Notes: generated by a model not told the origin, from the letters alone. Positions 1 through 13,185 are shown, counted from the stretch's first letter. The stretch: 64,000 nucleotides of DNA from Allacma fusca (GCA_947179485.1 OX359246.1:55779632-55843631), one strand, 5' to 3'. Translations and numbers: made by a program.

Positions 1-1
1 T

Positions 2-1339
2 ACTCATTTGGGCGGAGAGGACTTCGATAATAGAATGGTCACCCACTTTTGTCAAGAATTCAAGCGGAAGTTCAAGAAGGACTTGACTACTAATGCAAGG
101 GCCATGCGCAGACTCCGAACTGCATGTGAGAGGGCGAAGCGAACCCTATCCTCCAGTTCGGAAGCTAGTATTGAAATCGATGCATTATTTGAAGGAATTG
201 ATTTCTATACGAAGATGTCCCGAGCCCGATTCGAAGAACTTTGCATGGACCTGTTCCGTGCCACGATGGAACCCGTAGAGAAATCTTTGAGGGATGCTAA
301 GATGGATAAGGCTCAAATTGATGATGTGGTTTTGGTCGGGGGTTCCACGAGGATTCCAAAAGTTCAAAAATTACTTCAAGACTTCTTCAGCGGTAAGGAG
401 CTGAACAAGTCAATCAACCCTGATGAGGCTGTAGCTTACGGAGCAGCTGTCCAAGCCGCCATTTTGAGCGGAGACAAAAGTGAAGAAATCCAAGATGTCC
501 TTCTGGTAGATGTCGCCCCTCTATCTCTTGGAATCGAAACCGCTGGCGGTGTTATGACGAAGCTCATCGAAAGAAATTGTCGAATCCCATGCAAACAAGC
601 CCAAACCTTCACAACCTACGCGGACAACCAACCTGCCGTTACCATTCAAGTTTTTGAGGGAGAAAGAGCTATGACAAAGGATAATAACAGTTTGGGTACC
701 TTTGACCTCACTGGGATCCCCCCTGCTCCACGAGGAGTCCCAAAGATTGAAGTAGCTTTTGACATCGATGCAAATGGTATCTTAAATGTCTCTGCTAAAG
801 ATACCAGCACCGGCAAATCCGAACAAATCACCATCAAGAACGATAAGGGAAGATTGACCAAGGAAGAGATTGATCGGATGGTCAATGAGGCCGAGAAGTA
901 CAAGCAGGAGGATGAGAAACAGAAGGAGAAAATTGCCAGTCGAAACAAATTGGAGGGATACGTCTTCGGAGCGAAGCAAGCCGCAGATGAAGCGGGTGAT
1001 AAGTTGGAGCAGGGCGAGAAGGACAAAATCCAGGATAAATGTAAAGAAATCCTCAGCTGGCTAGACAACAATCTTCTGGCGGAGAAGGAGGAGTACGAAT
1101 TTAAATTGAAGGAGGTTGAGAAAGAATTGGGACCAATCATGTTGAAGTTACACGGAGGTGCAGGGGGGGCTGGAGGAGCGGGCCCTGCTGGAGCAGGTGC
1201 GGGTAATCCCTTTGCTGGAGCTAACTTCCCCGGAGGATTCCCTGGCGGATTCCCTGGGGCTAATGCTGGAGAATTTACCACGGGTCAGTCATCCAGACCC
1301 CAACCAAGTTCTGGACCGACTGTGGAGGAAGTAGATTAA
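2..1339 (+). CDS. Hsp70: Hsp70 cytosolic chaperone, C-terminal part (5' end outside window)
   Basis: ATP-dependent chaperone of the cytosolic Hsp70/Hsc70 class. About 446 codons are present of the 640-660 usual, entering in frame at base 2 inside the nucleotide-binding domain (GGEDFDNR). Visible in order: the [13 protein letters not shown] phosphate/adenosine motif (residues about 108-120 of the fragment), the interdomain linker [10 protein letters not shown], the beta-sandwich substrate domain, the helical lid, a Gly/Ala/Pro-rich tail and the terminal EEVD that binds TPR co-chaperones and marks the cytosolic form. No intron lies within the visible part. AATAAA at 1691-1696 could serve its 3' end. 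Whether it is inducible or constitutive cannot be judged because the promoter is outside. Confidence 0.97.
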   Translation, partial: THLGGEDFDNRMVTHFCQEFKRKFKKDLTTNARAMRRLRTACERAKRTLSSSSEASIEIDALFEGIDFYTKMSRARFEELCMDLFRATMEPVEKSLRDAKMDKAQIDDVVLVGGSTRIPKVQKLLQDFFSGKELNKSINPDEAVAYGAAVQAAILSGDKSEEIQDVLLVDVAPLSLGIETAGGVMTKLIERNCRIPCKQAQTFTTYADNQPAVTIQVFEGERAMTKDNNSLGTFDLTGIPPAPRGVPKIEVAFDIDANGILNVSAKDTSTGKSEQITIKNDKGRLTKEEIDRMVNEAEKYKQEDEKQKEKIASRNKLEGYVFGAKQAADEAGDKLEQGEKDKIQDKCKEILSWLDNNLLAEKEEYEFKLKEVEKELGPIMLKLHGGAGGAGGAGPAGAGAGNPFAGANFPGGFPGGFPGANAGEFTTGQSSRPQPSSGPTVEEVD

Positions 1340-3208
1340 TTTATATTTCCTTAAATTTCAAAGTATTCGAATTCCTCAGGAGACTGATTGCTCAAAAGTT
1401 CTATGTACATATAGTTGAGCTTGTTAACAAGTTAATAATTATTATCACGAGTGCTTGTAATATACAAGCCCTGCCAGTATATTTGTAACTACTTCGCTTC
1501 CAGATCAATGGCTTATTGATATTATTGTTGTATTTGAAACGCTCGTAAATATGTCGGGCAGAGTATGCCCATGGACTAATATTTTTCTTAAAAATTAGAA
1601 ATAGTTATCCAACGCGCACTAGTTATTGGATGACTCTGTTGATAACAATAACTGTCTTTGAAGTTATTATGTGACCATGAAATGAAGGCAAATAAAATCG
1701 AGAAAGTACTTTATTTATTAAAAAATATACAGGTTCCATTTTTTTGCACCTTCCTTGAATTTGAAAAATGACAAGTCTTGCATACAGTACGTACATTTCA
1801 TATATTGGACGACCTTCTTCTATCAAATCATTACAGTATTTTAAGCTGGAAATAGAAATATTGATACAAATTGGAACTTAAGTTAAAATTCCTAAATAAA
1901 ATGTCTTCATTGGCAATAGACTTTTTTTCAGTAATTTAATTTTTGTAGATTTATTAGTAATTTTTTCCCTACACTTTTTAACTCTACACTTCAATTGAGA
2001 GCTTTGACCCAATATGTGCTTTAATTGTTCTGGAAAGAAACCAGGGGTGGATTTAAGGGGTGACCTAGCCTGGTCCGGCCAGGGTAAATATTTTAGAACC
2101 AGGGTAAAAACATACTGACAAATGACCTCAGATTGCATGCGTAAATGCCCACAAATTCATTTTGAGAATTAGGGCTGCAGGGTAAAAATTATTTTATTAA
2201 TGTACCCCTGAAATAAACTTTGTGTGAATGGAATCTTCCAACTTTTTTTATATCCCTAAATATTTCAATAATTTATAAAATTGGGACGGAAACGTAATAA
2301 TACGATTGTCATTAAATATGTCGAATTTAATTGAATATGATTAAGTACTTAATTAAAGTAATTATCACAAATTAAATAATGAAGCGCACGAGGTGTAAGT
2401 ATCTAGTTTGCCCCAGGAAGGACGCACAACGTGTGACATCTAGTGTGTGATTCTGGACACTGTGATGAGCATTGGGAGATTCCTTGTTTGGAGTTTGGAT
2501 TTGTCGACTCTGCAACGTATTTACGTAGTGTTTGGTGTTGGAATCGTCCGATGGTAAATATTAAGAACTTTCTGATTAATAAAACTAGTGTTGCATTCTG
2601 AACGGATTTGAAGCCTAGAATTAATTATTTATTCATAAATCTTACATTTAAAATAATTATTGCTGTTTTTGCTAATAGCTCAAAGGTTAATGTCGCAGGA
2701 CTCGCATGAATTTTGAAGTTCGGACGTGAGTTTTTATATTTTTTGCTGATAATAATTCTGTGGAGTAATTTTGTGGGTAGTGGGGTATCAATTTCAAGTG
2801 GAAACAATAATAAGTAGTAATTATGAATTAAAGAATTACCAATTAAAAATATAAAATCACTTTTGGCAAGCGTAAGAGTTTACACTAAAAATGTGGTTAT
2901 ATTTTTAACGTGGTGTATTTATGAATCACTTGGTGATAATGTTAATTATTTTGAAAAATGTCCATATTGAGGTACAAATGCATGGAGGCAGAGAAGTTTT
3001 AATTACTTTAGTGAACAAGTTGTCAAAGATAGTAATTTTTTAATTTCTATGTTTTATTTTAATTTTAGCATATATGATATATAATCAAGAACCTGGAGAA
3101 GCGTTGTGGGATTTGGAAAAGCACCTGACGACCTGACCGTTGGAACCTGATGAAATCAAGATTTAGTGTGACCTGTCTTTAAGACCTCCGAAGAAAAAAA
3201 GCTGGAAA
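1340..3208. other. intergenic: Hsp70 3' side and PNLDC1 5' side
   Basis: AT-rich sequence with no supported gene. It holds a probable Hsp70 polyadenylation signal (1691-1696), a 169-bp hAT-like MITE (2042-2210) and, near 3060-3208, the likely 5' untranslated region of the next gene. Confidence 0.6.
2042..2210. mobile_element. short hAT-like MITE (CAGGGG ends)
   Basis: The ends are inverted: CAGGGGTGGATT at the left and the complement of CAGGGGTACATT at the right. They are flanked by 8-bp direct repeats AAAGAAAC (2034-2041) and AAATAAAC (2211-2218), one mismatch. CAGGGG ends with an 8-bp duplication are the hAT signature. The element is 169 bp with no coding capacity. Confidence 0.7.
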
Positions 3209-5657
3209 ATGCAAGTTGATCGTACTAATTTTGAGTTGGTGTTTCCAAAATTTTTGGAGCAGCTGAGGGACTGCTTGTTTGTGGCTATTGATGCAGAGTA
3301 CTCTGGTTTGGGACCCCCGCCTGGATGCGAAAGTGATGTTCATAGGTGACATTGTACATTTGTAGATACGATAATAATAATTATTATTGATGTATTAAGT
3401 GAAACTGAATTAGGGTTTATTTTTAGTAGTTAGATAGTTTTGAGTGTTATAGGTCTGTTATTTGATCAGTAAATAAGAATTTTTTGTTTTTCAGCTTATT
3501 TGATAGTGCAAGTAGACGTTATTTGAAAGCGAAGGCTTGCTCGTCATACGTGATTTGCCAGGTTGGGTCTTTCAGTTGGCTTGAAATGATAGTTTTAAAG
3601 AGTTGATGAGTGGATTTTGGTTGTGTAGTTTAAATATATTTTTCTAGTTCGGAATCGCATTGTTTCGTCGACTGCGAGCAAACTCCAATTCCTACGAGGC
3701 TGACTGCTACAATTTCTATCTCTTCCCTGCATCTCATGAAGATTTTGCTCGAGATGAGCCTTTTTTATGGGAATTATCTAGCGTGCTGTTCCTTAAGGAA
3801 TTTAATTTCGACTTTGATCGTGTAAGTTTCCTTTTGTCGTGTGGTTGGTCATTATGGGTATAATATAATTAATTCTTACTACGGGGTTTTCAGCATTAAT
3901 AGTGTTAAATGAGTAATTATTAGGTGTTCCAAAAAGGGATTCCATTCATGAATCAAAGGAAAGCTGAAGAATTCAAAGTGTACCTTAAAAACCGCTGCGC
4001 TGAAGGCTTGGATGAACAGGTAGTTCTATTATGCAAGTATTTTTAATTTATGTAAAAGGAGCCGATAGTAATGCGGAAAAGTGGTGTGTGTGCGTTAGTT
4101 TGGGCAAATAGCTAATTTAATCGTGCCTATTATCTGCAAGCCCGACGAGGTCGTTATGGATGAAAAAAATGGAGCTCAACTTTTGGAGTACTATACTGGA
4201 TTTTCTAGAGTTATTCAAGCACTGAAGCGAGCCCGAAAACCTATGGTTGGGCACAACATGTACACGGATCTGGTTCTCACGTTCCATCGCTTTGTCAATG
4301 ATCTTCCGGAAACATATGAGGAGTTCAAGGTACAAGCTCATGATGCTTTCCCAATTGTATATGATACCAAAGCCATAGCTCAAGGGATGAAGACTTTGAT
4401 GAGCAAACGAAACACTGAGGAGGATTTGTCGTACTTGAGTAATACAAGTTTATGTGCGCTGTACAAGAATACCAGTGATCCTCCTGGGCGGAACAAGCCA
4501 ATTGTTTGTTTGAGTTGTGATTCACAGTGTTACTCAGAAGGTTGGTTGGTAGCTAACATGTCAGAGTAGATATATAATAATTTTACATTAAATCCTAATA
4601 ATTTTAACTACGATGCTTTAAAAGGGTTACGGGAAGGGAAAAATAAAGATATGGAAGATTTGGTCTCTACCAAATGTCACGAAGCAGGCTTCGACGCGTG
4701 CATTACTGGTGCAGTTTTCACTCAACTGGTCTACATTTTGTGGCAGCATGAGTTAACGTAATTATTAGACATCACATAATTAAATTATTGATAAAACTTT
4801 TCATTTTATTATACGATATTAATAATTTATTATATTTGATTTAGTACAATAAGACTGCTCTCATTCAATATCACGGATTAATCGCGAATGTTCTGAATTG
4901 TTTACACCACGTCAATATTTCTAATTTTTAGTGTCAAAGGATTGCCGCAGACATGCATTTGTGATGACGTCTTCAACTGTGTTTTACCTTGGGCCAACCG
5001 TGTAAATCTCAGTCGGGCTCGTGTTCCACAAATTGTAATTATTGTCTGTAGTACAGAAACCTTTTGTATTCACAAAATTAGTCCAAGGAAGTGTTGTATT
5101 TGTTGAATTTTACGTTTTGCAGAATTTGGGAGGGAAGGATCCTGCAAGCCACAGGCCTTCCTGGATCTGCGTCACAGGCTTTGTTAAGTCAACTGTGTCT
5201 TCTAAGGGCCTGCATCTAAAATCTGTACTTCATCCTTAAACATTTTGCTTATCACCTACTCTAATAATTATGTTTGTAATTAAATATCGAATGTTGTATT
5301 TTGTTCTTAATTAGATAATTCGGCAGGCAAGTAAGCTGGGATCTTGCGAAGGTATTTACATTTCGCCAGAGAAAAGCAAAGCTTTGATTACATGTAGTAC
5401 GGAAAGAGCGTAAGGAAATATGTTTTGTAATAGTTAAAATAACTTCATTTCTACACAATAAATTCAGTTCTGATTTTTCGATCATTTTCAGGTCCTTTCA
5501 GATTCAAAAGTTTTTAAAGCAGAGTGGTTACAAAATTCACGAAGTGCCTGTGCCCAACGATGACACTGGAGTCGTTGACGTTCCATGGGGAAAGTTTGTA
5601 GTTTGTGCTGCTGCCTGTTGGACCTGTATTCTTCTTACTTTATGGACCAAAACTTAA
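3209..5657 (+). CDS. PNLDC1: PARN-like 3'-5' exoribonuclease PNLDC1 (piRNA Trimmer)
   Basis: Ten exons can be joined in frame to a 490-residue protein: 3209-3345, 3495-3561, 3648-3821, 3924-4019, 4099-4540, 4625-4757, 4932-5034, 5123-5182, 5315-5409, 5492-5657, all GT..AG. DEDDh nuclease residues are present: Asp and Glu of FVAIDAEYSG (exon 1), Asp of VGHNMYTDL (exon 5), and His and Asp of CHEAGFDACITG (exon 6). NFYLFP and GIPFMNQ are PARN-family blocks. The last exon ends in a hydrophobic stretch (VVCAAACWTCILLTLW) followed by a short tail. That predicts a tail anchor as in PNLDC1/Trimmer, which trims piRNA 3' ends at the mitochondrial surface; PARN itself lacks one. Length fits PNLDC1 (about 530 aa). 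Splice sites are predicted, not confirmed. AATAAA at 5787-5792. Confidence 0.88.
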
Positions 5658-5804
5658 TTAATTAGTTTGTTATTTCCCTAGTTGATTTACTTTAGAGTGT
5701 TTTTATTTTCATCGCAGTCTGATCTGAATTTATGATCTGTATCGCTGTATTATATTAATTATGTACAAATTTTATACGCTATGAAAAATAAATCGAGACA
5801 TTTG

Positions 5805-8187
5805 TTATTCAGTTTGAACAGTGCTTGCATTGTGAAGTAAAACATTGTTACTCAACAGTATCTTCGGTATAGGTTTGCCTGGAGTTGTATCTGGTCCAAG
5901 ACTCTTGACACCAGCATCACGTAATGCTCCTGTACACTGCCAACAAGACCAGCATAACTCCATGGTGAAAATAACTACACAAGCTGCTGAAACCATCAGC
6001 CAAAACAAAATCACTAAACGGATGTCGTTTTTCTCAAGGGACAATGGTTCCGCGTGCGAATCGTCTTTTGGCTTTATTTTTGCTCGGTAGAACCCAGCAT
6101 TCTCCCATCTTTCCCACAACCAAAAGATTCCAGACGTCATCAATGCACTTATACGTTTTGGAACATTATGGTAAATAGGATTGTCCCAGTCCGTCACAAA
6201 CCAATTCGTAGATGCAGTAAGGAAATCATCCGGCTCATGTTTATTAGAGCTCCAATCAGTACGTCCACTCAATTGAAATAGCTTTTCCATACAAGCGTCA
6301 TGATTACTTTCGTCGACTACCAAAGCCGTTGATGGTAGCAGCAAGCTGGGAATCAGAATCTGCTGGAAATAATTTTCGCAAACAAAGACAGAATTTTGTG
6401 TAATAGCTCCAAATGTATTCAACACCTTTATATTTCTTTTCTTCCACGCATTAAAGAATCTGCTTTCATATCCATTGGACTCCTGTGCACTAACGGATTT
6501 GTTCAAAGTTAGCTGAGATATACGAAGTTCCCGGAAGAATCTGCATGTGGGGATATTAACAGCCTCCTTGTAATAAAGATCACAATATAAATATCTGTAG
6601 TCACGAAACATGGGCATTGGATTGAATACTAGGGTACCCCCTCCAAAAAACTTCAAGCCATTCTTAGGGTCCGTACTGTCGAAAACGTCTCTATAGCATC
6701 TTCCTGGATTGCTTATTAAGAAATGAAATGTGAAGTTGTCCATCTCTTCGATGCGTTTCCATTTCGTTTTAAATTGGTTGTCCATCAGCATGTTGGATTT
6801 TACAATGCCCTTGTACCCATTTGACAGAATTAGCCCGGTCATTACCCAAAGTCCGAAAATAAATGAGCATACTTTCTTCACAGGAAGATATTTTATAGAC
6901 AGTGGATGTTCAGAATGGCACTGTTCAATTAGAATCACACTTGCCCAGAAGATTGTGGCCGGAAATGAGGTTCTCAGTGGTATCTCTTCAGACCATCGTA
7001 TCGCCACGGAGACCATGCTGATTGTGACCAATAGGAGGAGCAGGATACAAATCCAGATGGCAGTCTCATACGGAGCTGCGTACATAATGTTTGTTTTGAT
7101 TCGTTGAATCCCATCGGCTGTAATAAACTTGTATCGTGGCGTCCTCCCGGTTACAACTGATTTACTATTCAAACCAGGAATAGCCTTAGATTCTACCAAA
7201 AGAAAAGGCAGGAACCCCTCGGTACTGTAGGTTACGACTTTGACGGAAATTTCAGTTGTATTTTGACCCCTTGTACAAAAAATGGAAACACGTTCTTCCG
7301 TAGTTACGTTGTTCCTCAGATTAAAAATTCCATCGATCTCGAGTTTTGAAACGGGGATGTTTCCTTTATCAAAGCTAACCAACCAAACAATTTCTGATCC
7401 ATTCTTGGTTGCATCAGCCATCGATGAAATTATATCTCGGGAATGACATTTTCCTGGAGTGTTGCAAGTAAAATCGAAATACTTGAATTTCTCAACGCCA
7501 CAGTAGTTGCATATAAAGGCCCCTCCAAAAGTTACCAAAACAAGAGCGTTGCCCCTTCTGAATTTTCGAGTGGACATGTACAAGACGACGGAGTGAGAGT
7601 TTAAAAATCCCGACTCCTTTCGATTCTTGGAAAATACTGTCTTGAAAATTGCTGGGTTGGTAGTTGTGAGGAAAATGTACATGTCCTGGTAACCAGTCTG
7701 CACACCTAGACTAAGGCATAAAAATGATTGGTAATGTTGAAACATTTTTCACATTTATCGTATATTTATTGTTCAAATTATGGCCTAAAACATTAACTGA
7801 CCTGATTGCTTTATCATATCCTCGAAGTTTGGCTAACCAATGGAACATTGGTTCACTGTATGAACTTTGTGAGTGTTTCTGTTTCCATTTAGGGACATAA
7901 ACTATGTTTATAAAACAACGCTGAGTCCACCGGTATTCGTAAAGTCCAATGTGTTTTTTCCTTTGGATTGTGACTCCCACATTAGACAGTATATGGGGAA
8001 TCTGTTTGAGATAAAAAAAATTCGGGCTACGATATAAGTGTGTTAGTATGTGGATATGACATTTCTCAAAGTCTGTTAATATTGGACGCATATCGAGACT
8101 GTATACTTTCAGTTTTTGTTCTGCAATGACCAATGCCTCCATTTTTAATACGAGGCTGAGGAGCAAGTTGAACTGAATATTATTCAT
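5805..8187 (-). CDS. divergent ionotropic receptor (IR), two exons
   Basis: Exon 1 runs 8187-7802 and exon 2 7710-5805; the 91-bp intron has GT..AG ends and the phases agree, giving 763 residues. The topology is that of ligand-gated channels of the iGluR/IR family: a long extracellular part, TM1 near residues 338-362 (WICILLLLLVTISMVSV), a pore loop (FPATIFWASVILIEQ), TM2 near 407-428, a second ligand-binding lobe and TM3 near 689-712 (LFWLMVSAACVVIFTMELCW). The glutamate receptor SYTANLAAF block is replaced by a degenerate LILSNGYKGIV, as is common in divergent chemosensory IRs. It is tail-to-tail with PNLDC1: a minus-strand AATAAA at 5707-5702 lies beyond the PNLDC1 stop but before its poly(A) signal, so the mRNA 3' ends probably overlap. 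The ligand is unknown. Confidence 0.85.
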
Positions 8188-8747
8188 TCTTTGTTATTTC
8201 TCATTTGTAAGTATAACAATAGAGACTTGATTGAAGCTAGAATTGTTTTGGCAAAAATGTTTGTGTAACCAACTCCAAAATCTTTTATCGGAAATAATCT
8301 GCTGGCAACGTTACAACGTACTATAATATTTGAAACCGGGTTCAAAAATATGGCTGTAATGTCGATTTAAAAAATGAATTTAAAAAACGTCATGCATTTT
8401 TGAATGTTGTACCAGAGTAACGGTAGGATTTCATTACATTGTGTTTTGGTAGAACCACTGACCTGGTTTTCCGCTGAAGAGAAAATACTCTTGACAAATA
8501 ATACATTTAAAAATTAAGTATAATTGCGAAAGTCCTTACATAAGTAAGTTATTGTTAGAATAAATATCTTCAAGCTTTACATCCCCTTAATGTATGTATA
8601 CCTTCAATTTAATTAAGTTTACGGAATCAAAGTTAGCTAAAAGTATTTTCTCTTGATACTTCAACAGGATCCATTACCGGGCGATTAAAGGCTTTAGCAT
8701 TATTAGTTCCTAATTCTCACTCTGTATATGAAGGAGTGCCTTTTTTC

Positions 8748-8794
8748 ACCCAGTTTCAGCCAAATTTTGTTCCAGATTTGATAAAAATTAAAAC
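8748..8794 (+). repeat. 47-bp repeat, inverted copy at 13896-13942
   Basis: This stretch reads as the reverse complement of 13896-13942 with one mismatch in 47 positions. It is probably a fragment of a dispersed repeat; the two copies bracket the first GR gene. Confidence 0.7.
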
Positions 8795-9354
8795 ATTGTA
8801 TGTTAAAGATATAGCTATGAATGGTGGAGCAAAGTTGGAATTTTTAAAGGCTTCAAAATGTACAAAATGTTATTAGTAAAATTGTACTTCATAAATACAT
8901 ATGTATGTCCCATTTGTATATGTAATAGTTCGTAAAATTTTTATGAATTTCCCAAACAGCTATCAGTAAGGTCATTGATTCAAGAACTGGTGAGTATCAC
9001 CTAATGTGCAAAACTAATGTTTAAGGCTGAAATAATCTCGCATTGGGGCAGAATTTTTTAGTATTATCGATATGAAAAATTTTTGATTTTAGGCAAATGT
9101 TCTGAAGTTTAAATTGATGCCTGATAAAAAACGCCTGTAGGAAATTTCATGGATGGGAGCTATACAAAATAGGTCCCTACATTGAGGATTTTGGACATGA
9201 TCTGCAAGAAAGTAAGAACAGAGAGTGAAATGGTGAAAGTCATCTTCAGGAGCAAAAATACGGATCAGCTGGGTTTCTGAACTTCCCATTGTTACATGGA
9301 TTGACTGCCGTTCATAAAAATATTTCAATGCGCTGCGTTTGTAAGATGTTTCAT

Positions 9355-9403
9355 ACTTTATGATACATAATATGCATATGCATATTATTATGTATCATAA
9401 AGT
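9355..9403. repeat. 49-bp perfect palindrome
   Basis: Arms of 18 bp (ACTTTATGATACATAATA and its exact complement) flank a centre that is itself palindromic (TGCATATGCA). It could be a tiny foldback element or a cruciform-prone site. No gene lies at hand. Confidence 0.85.
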
Positions 9404-11110
9404 AATAGTAGCAGAATGTACATATGTACGTTTATGTGCACTTCCCAGTAGTTCCCAAACTGTCGCATTCAGTTTATTACTATAACTACACTTACATGAA
9501 TCGCTCAAAACTTCCATACCACCTACCAATTATCCACGGCAGGAAGTTCCATCATTTACACAACTATATCAATAAACTTTAACACACTTATTATTATTAT
9601 TATTGAAGTGTTACAAGGAGTCAATATGAGATATTGGTTTTCATCCTTGACACTGCCGTTACTTTCCTGTACAGAATAAACAGTCAAACATACAAGCGTA
9701 GTCATAAGGACGTACGAAACGTACTAAAATACGTAATACGTACTAAAATGAAATAAATGTACCATTTATACTTATAATTATTTTACTCCCGTTGTGTGCT
9801 ATATGGAACATAAACTTACTTCTACTCAGGGCTGATTATCAGCATTCGAATTGCATAGTGCCCCAAAAACTTTGACCCTCGTCAAATGGTCATTTTCCAT
9901 GAGTAATAGTGAGAATAGAAAAATAGATCAATGATAGTAGAATCGTAATCCAAAAAGAATTTTCGAATTCCGTTACTCACAATAGCTGAAAATCGGGTTT
10001 TAAAAAAGAATTGGAATCGGAATTTTCATTCGAAAAATCCTTTCCAAAATTGAAAGTTTGTCTCGTGAATACCTAGCTCTGTGTCAAATTTTTCTTTTGT
10101 ATCTCTATAATTAAAACAGTCTCGGTATTTATTAAGGCCGTGCCAGCCCTGCTTCTATAGTCGATTATGCGCTTAGGTATAGTGAGAATTTTATAGAGTT
10201 CGTAAAAAAGGGAGAGAGAGAATACATTTTTATCACACGATTACGTTAGTAATCGAAATCTGAAAGCTATCCAATTTACATCATATGAGATATAATCTTG
10301 ACTTATAAACCTTGTTTCAAATAGATAAGTATACAATGGTCTATGTGCCTAAATACAAACGAGTTAGAATGTCGTTTAGCATTGTCATTTATGTAAGTAT
10401 CGTTTAATCTTAGTTAACGATCCCATTGGTGTGTCTTCTTCAACATGTATTCGACATGACCGTGAAAATTAAGTTTTTCATCTAAAAGTATATACCCAAA
10501 TATTTAAAAACTTGCAAAATGTAATTATACGAATCTCATTGATGCCATGGAATATGAAAGTAGGCTGAATTTTTTCACGAGGGTTGAAGGAAGGATTTAT
10601 AGAATTTTCCAGAAAATGTAGGGAATGAAAGGTGGGTTGGAAATACTCTTCGAATGCCTTGAAGTCTTCAAACCGATGATGCATTATACATCAAATACAA
10701 GGCAGAAGTGTAAATGTTATTAAATATTTATACGCTCATTTCATTAGTCACTTAAAATTCATGCAAGTTTTGATAGTATTTCTTTAATGAAGACTCGAAA
10801 TGAAAGAAAGCTTTTTAGGAGAAAGTCTGAACGACGGGTGAATTGATTCAATTGAAGGAAGGATAACAGAAGACATTTTCTAAACAAATTTCCTTTGAAG
10901 GTTTCAAGGTAAACCATTTCATTAGGATTTCTCTGAGTCTCACCCTTACACGTTTACAGAATATGCCGAGACGGAGAATTTTCCCCCATGAACAGCAATT
11001 GTATAGAGTATAGGAACTCGTGTAGAAAGACAGGAAGAGCCCGGATGTTCGTACTTTTACGAACGGTGATGGCCTCATACGAGGAGTCATGTTACTCGAA
11101 TAGCAAATTT

Positions 11111-11507
11111 CATGGGGATTCGTTTATGTCTAGTGTGTATCTACATATTTTTTACAATTTAATATAAGTGTGATTTGAAAAGTCAAATGTACTGATATTT
11201 ATGGAATATTAATATCATAATGGATTATTTTTCCGAAATGATCATGCCTATATCAAATTTAAGTTTCACTAAATAACTCAATAACTAAATAGCTCCGTAA
11301 ATATCCAAATTGAAACCATGCTTGCGCTAAATTGGGGAAATACTTGAAAAGTGTCCAGAAACGAAACGATATTCTGGGTCTCAGACATGACAGATATGAC
11401 AGATCGTCGCATTCTTCCCAGGTGACTTTCTTTTGCATTTCTGCAAGCGTAGCATTGGGTTCCTCATTTAGATCTACAGAGTCCAACCAAACCTTGTCAT
11501 CTTCATC
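11111..11507 (+). promoter_or_regulatory. conserved upstream block of GR 1
   Basis: About 400 bp upstream of the start codon align by eye with blocks before GR 2, GR 3 and GR 4. Shared landmarks are ATAAGTGTG, GGATTATTTTTCCGAAA, AACTAAATAGCTCCGT and GAGTCCAACCAAACCTTGTC just before the ATG. The conservation may mark promoter and 5' UTR or simply recent duplication. Confidence 0.55.
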
Positions 11508-13185
11508 ATGAATCATTTGATAAGTGTACCTGAAACGTTTGGAAAACTAACATTTTGTTTTCCAACTACATACTATTGTCGTTTCCAGATTGGTCACCGC
11601 AAGCTAGGATCGAATTCGTATTTTATTTTTAATTTTATTCAATTCATTTTGTTTTTCGGCTCATTTGTTACCTTGCTTGACACAGTGTACAGCAATTCTT
11701 TAGGAAAACTCTCTCAGAGTGACAGATTATCCGAGCACATAATGCAGGCATTAATATATTCTACGTATGTTCTTTCGGATTCGTTAATTCGGCTTACTAA
11801 TATTTATTATAGAAGCAGTATACTGCAGCTAACTATCTCACTGAAAATTCTAAACAACAAATACAGCCCAAATGTCACAAGACACATGCTAGTTATTTTG
11901 TGTGTTACTTTATTACTTTTAACTTGTATCATCCATGCTTGGGCTGAACTTACAATTCTTGACTCAAATCATATCTACAATTCTGTTAACATAACGCTTA
12001 CAATTTTACCTGCTAGTGGAACCTTCTTTCGTTGGTTTTGCTTTATCTACGACACGTGCACATTCGTGGCCATACTATTTGCTTACGTTTTTATTGTATT
12101 CAATGGGCTAAGTATCTTAGGTATTTACCGCGCGTACCTTGAGAGATTCAAGATGGAATTTATAAAACCAGAAACAGCATTTGAGAAAGACTGCTTGAGC
12201 TCTCTCGCAAGGTTTGAGAATTTTGTCCAAGACGCCGTAATTCTGAAACAATGTTTCGATAAGTACTCAAGAATAGCTGGAATATTCGCCTTGACACTTC
12301 TATACATATCAACTGTAAACGTCATTCGCTACTTGAACTTCTTGATTACACAGGATACACTGGAGTTTGTATCCAATTCGATGATCTTTAATGCAAGTTG
12401 CTTTGTAGCCATTGGATTCTTATCAAGTTTTGGAAACTACTTTCAATGCATGGTATGTTTTAGTCCTGATAAGTTATATTCTGATGATGTAATTACTTTT
12501 CGCTTCATCAGCTAATATTTATTCTTGTTTTTGTTAGACAAAAACGTGGAAGGAAGACTTGGTTGTTGCACATGTACAGCGTATTGGACTACAATCAGAT
12601 CAGGTATGCTAAGGGGAAATCAGAGAATGAAACTTTTATTAAGTATACCTGTGGACAGTATTTTAAATGGGAGCTAGTAGTAAAAATATTCATCTTTGTA
12701 GCAGGTCCGTGAGCTTTTGTTATGGCTTTCCACTTGGGAGTGTAAACTGTCTCCGTTGGACATGTTTGATATGAACCACACAACAGTTCCCGCGGTAAGA
12801 ATAAGTACAATACACGAATATTACGAAATGTCGGGTCATGATATAAATTTTGGGGTTTTGTTAGTAGTTACCACTAACAGTTAAATTATTTGGAAAATTT
12901 GTTGTATGTAAGTAAAATGCAAAACTAGACATTCTAAAGCAACAGTAAAGGTATCTTGGCAGCTTTCTTGTTACTGTTACTTCATTTTAATAGAATCTTC
13001 TAGTGATATCCGCCGTAGAAATATTCCAGATCGTGGGGCTATCTCACAGATAGTATATATTTGTACGCAGAAAATTAATTAATTTTTGTAATATTAATCA
13101 GGTGACTACGCTCGCGATAACATACTTTGTCCTTATATTTCAACTGAGGGCGTCAGAGAATACTTCCCAGAAGGAGTGCATCTAG
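11508..13185 (+). CDS. gustatory receptor, cluster member 1
   Basis: Exons 11508-12452, 12538-12603, 12705-12794 and 13102-13185 join in frame to 394 residues, the usual GR length. Exon 1 encodes six hydrophobic segments with long loops. Exons 2-3 encode TWKEDLVVAHVQ and LLLWLSTWECKLSPLDMFD, the cytoplasmic loop. Exon 4 begins the last membrane helix with ITYFVLIFQLR, matching the GR C-terminal signature TY(h)5QF except for Leu after Gln. GRs are seven-transmembrane, inverted-topology ligand-gated cation channels of chemosensory neurons; ligand unknown. The start sits in a block conserved in four paralogues. Intron 2 ends in a tandem TAGCAG acceptor. AATAAA at 13493-13498. No disabling change seen. 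Confidence 0.88.

Larger units (their letters stand above)
8188..11110. other. intergenic between IR and first GR
   Basis: AT-rich, no supported gene. It contains one member of a 47-bp inverted pair (8748-8794), a perfect 49-bp palindrome (9355-9403) and, at about 10810-10945, a block resembling 14285-14430 upstream of the second GR. That is consistent with tandem duplication of GR plus flank. Confidence 0.55.
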
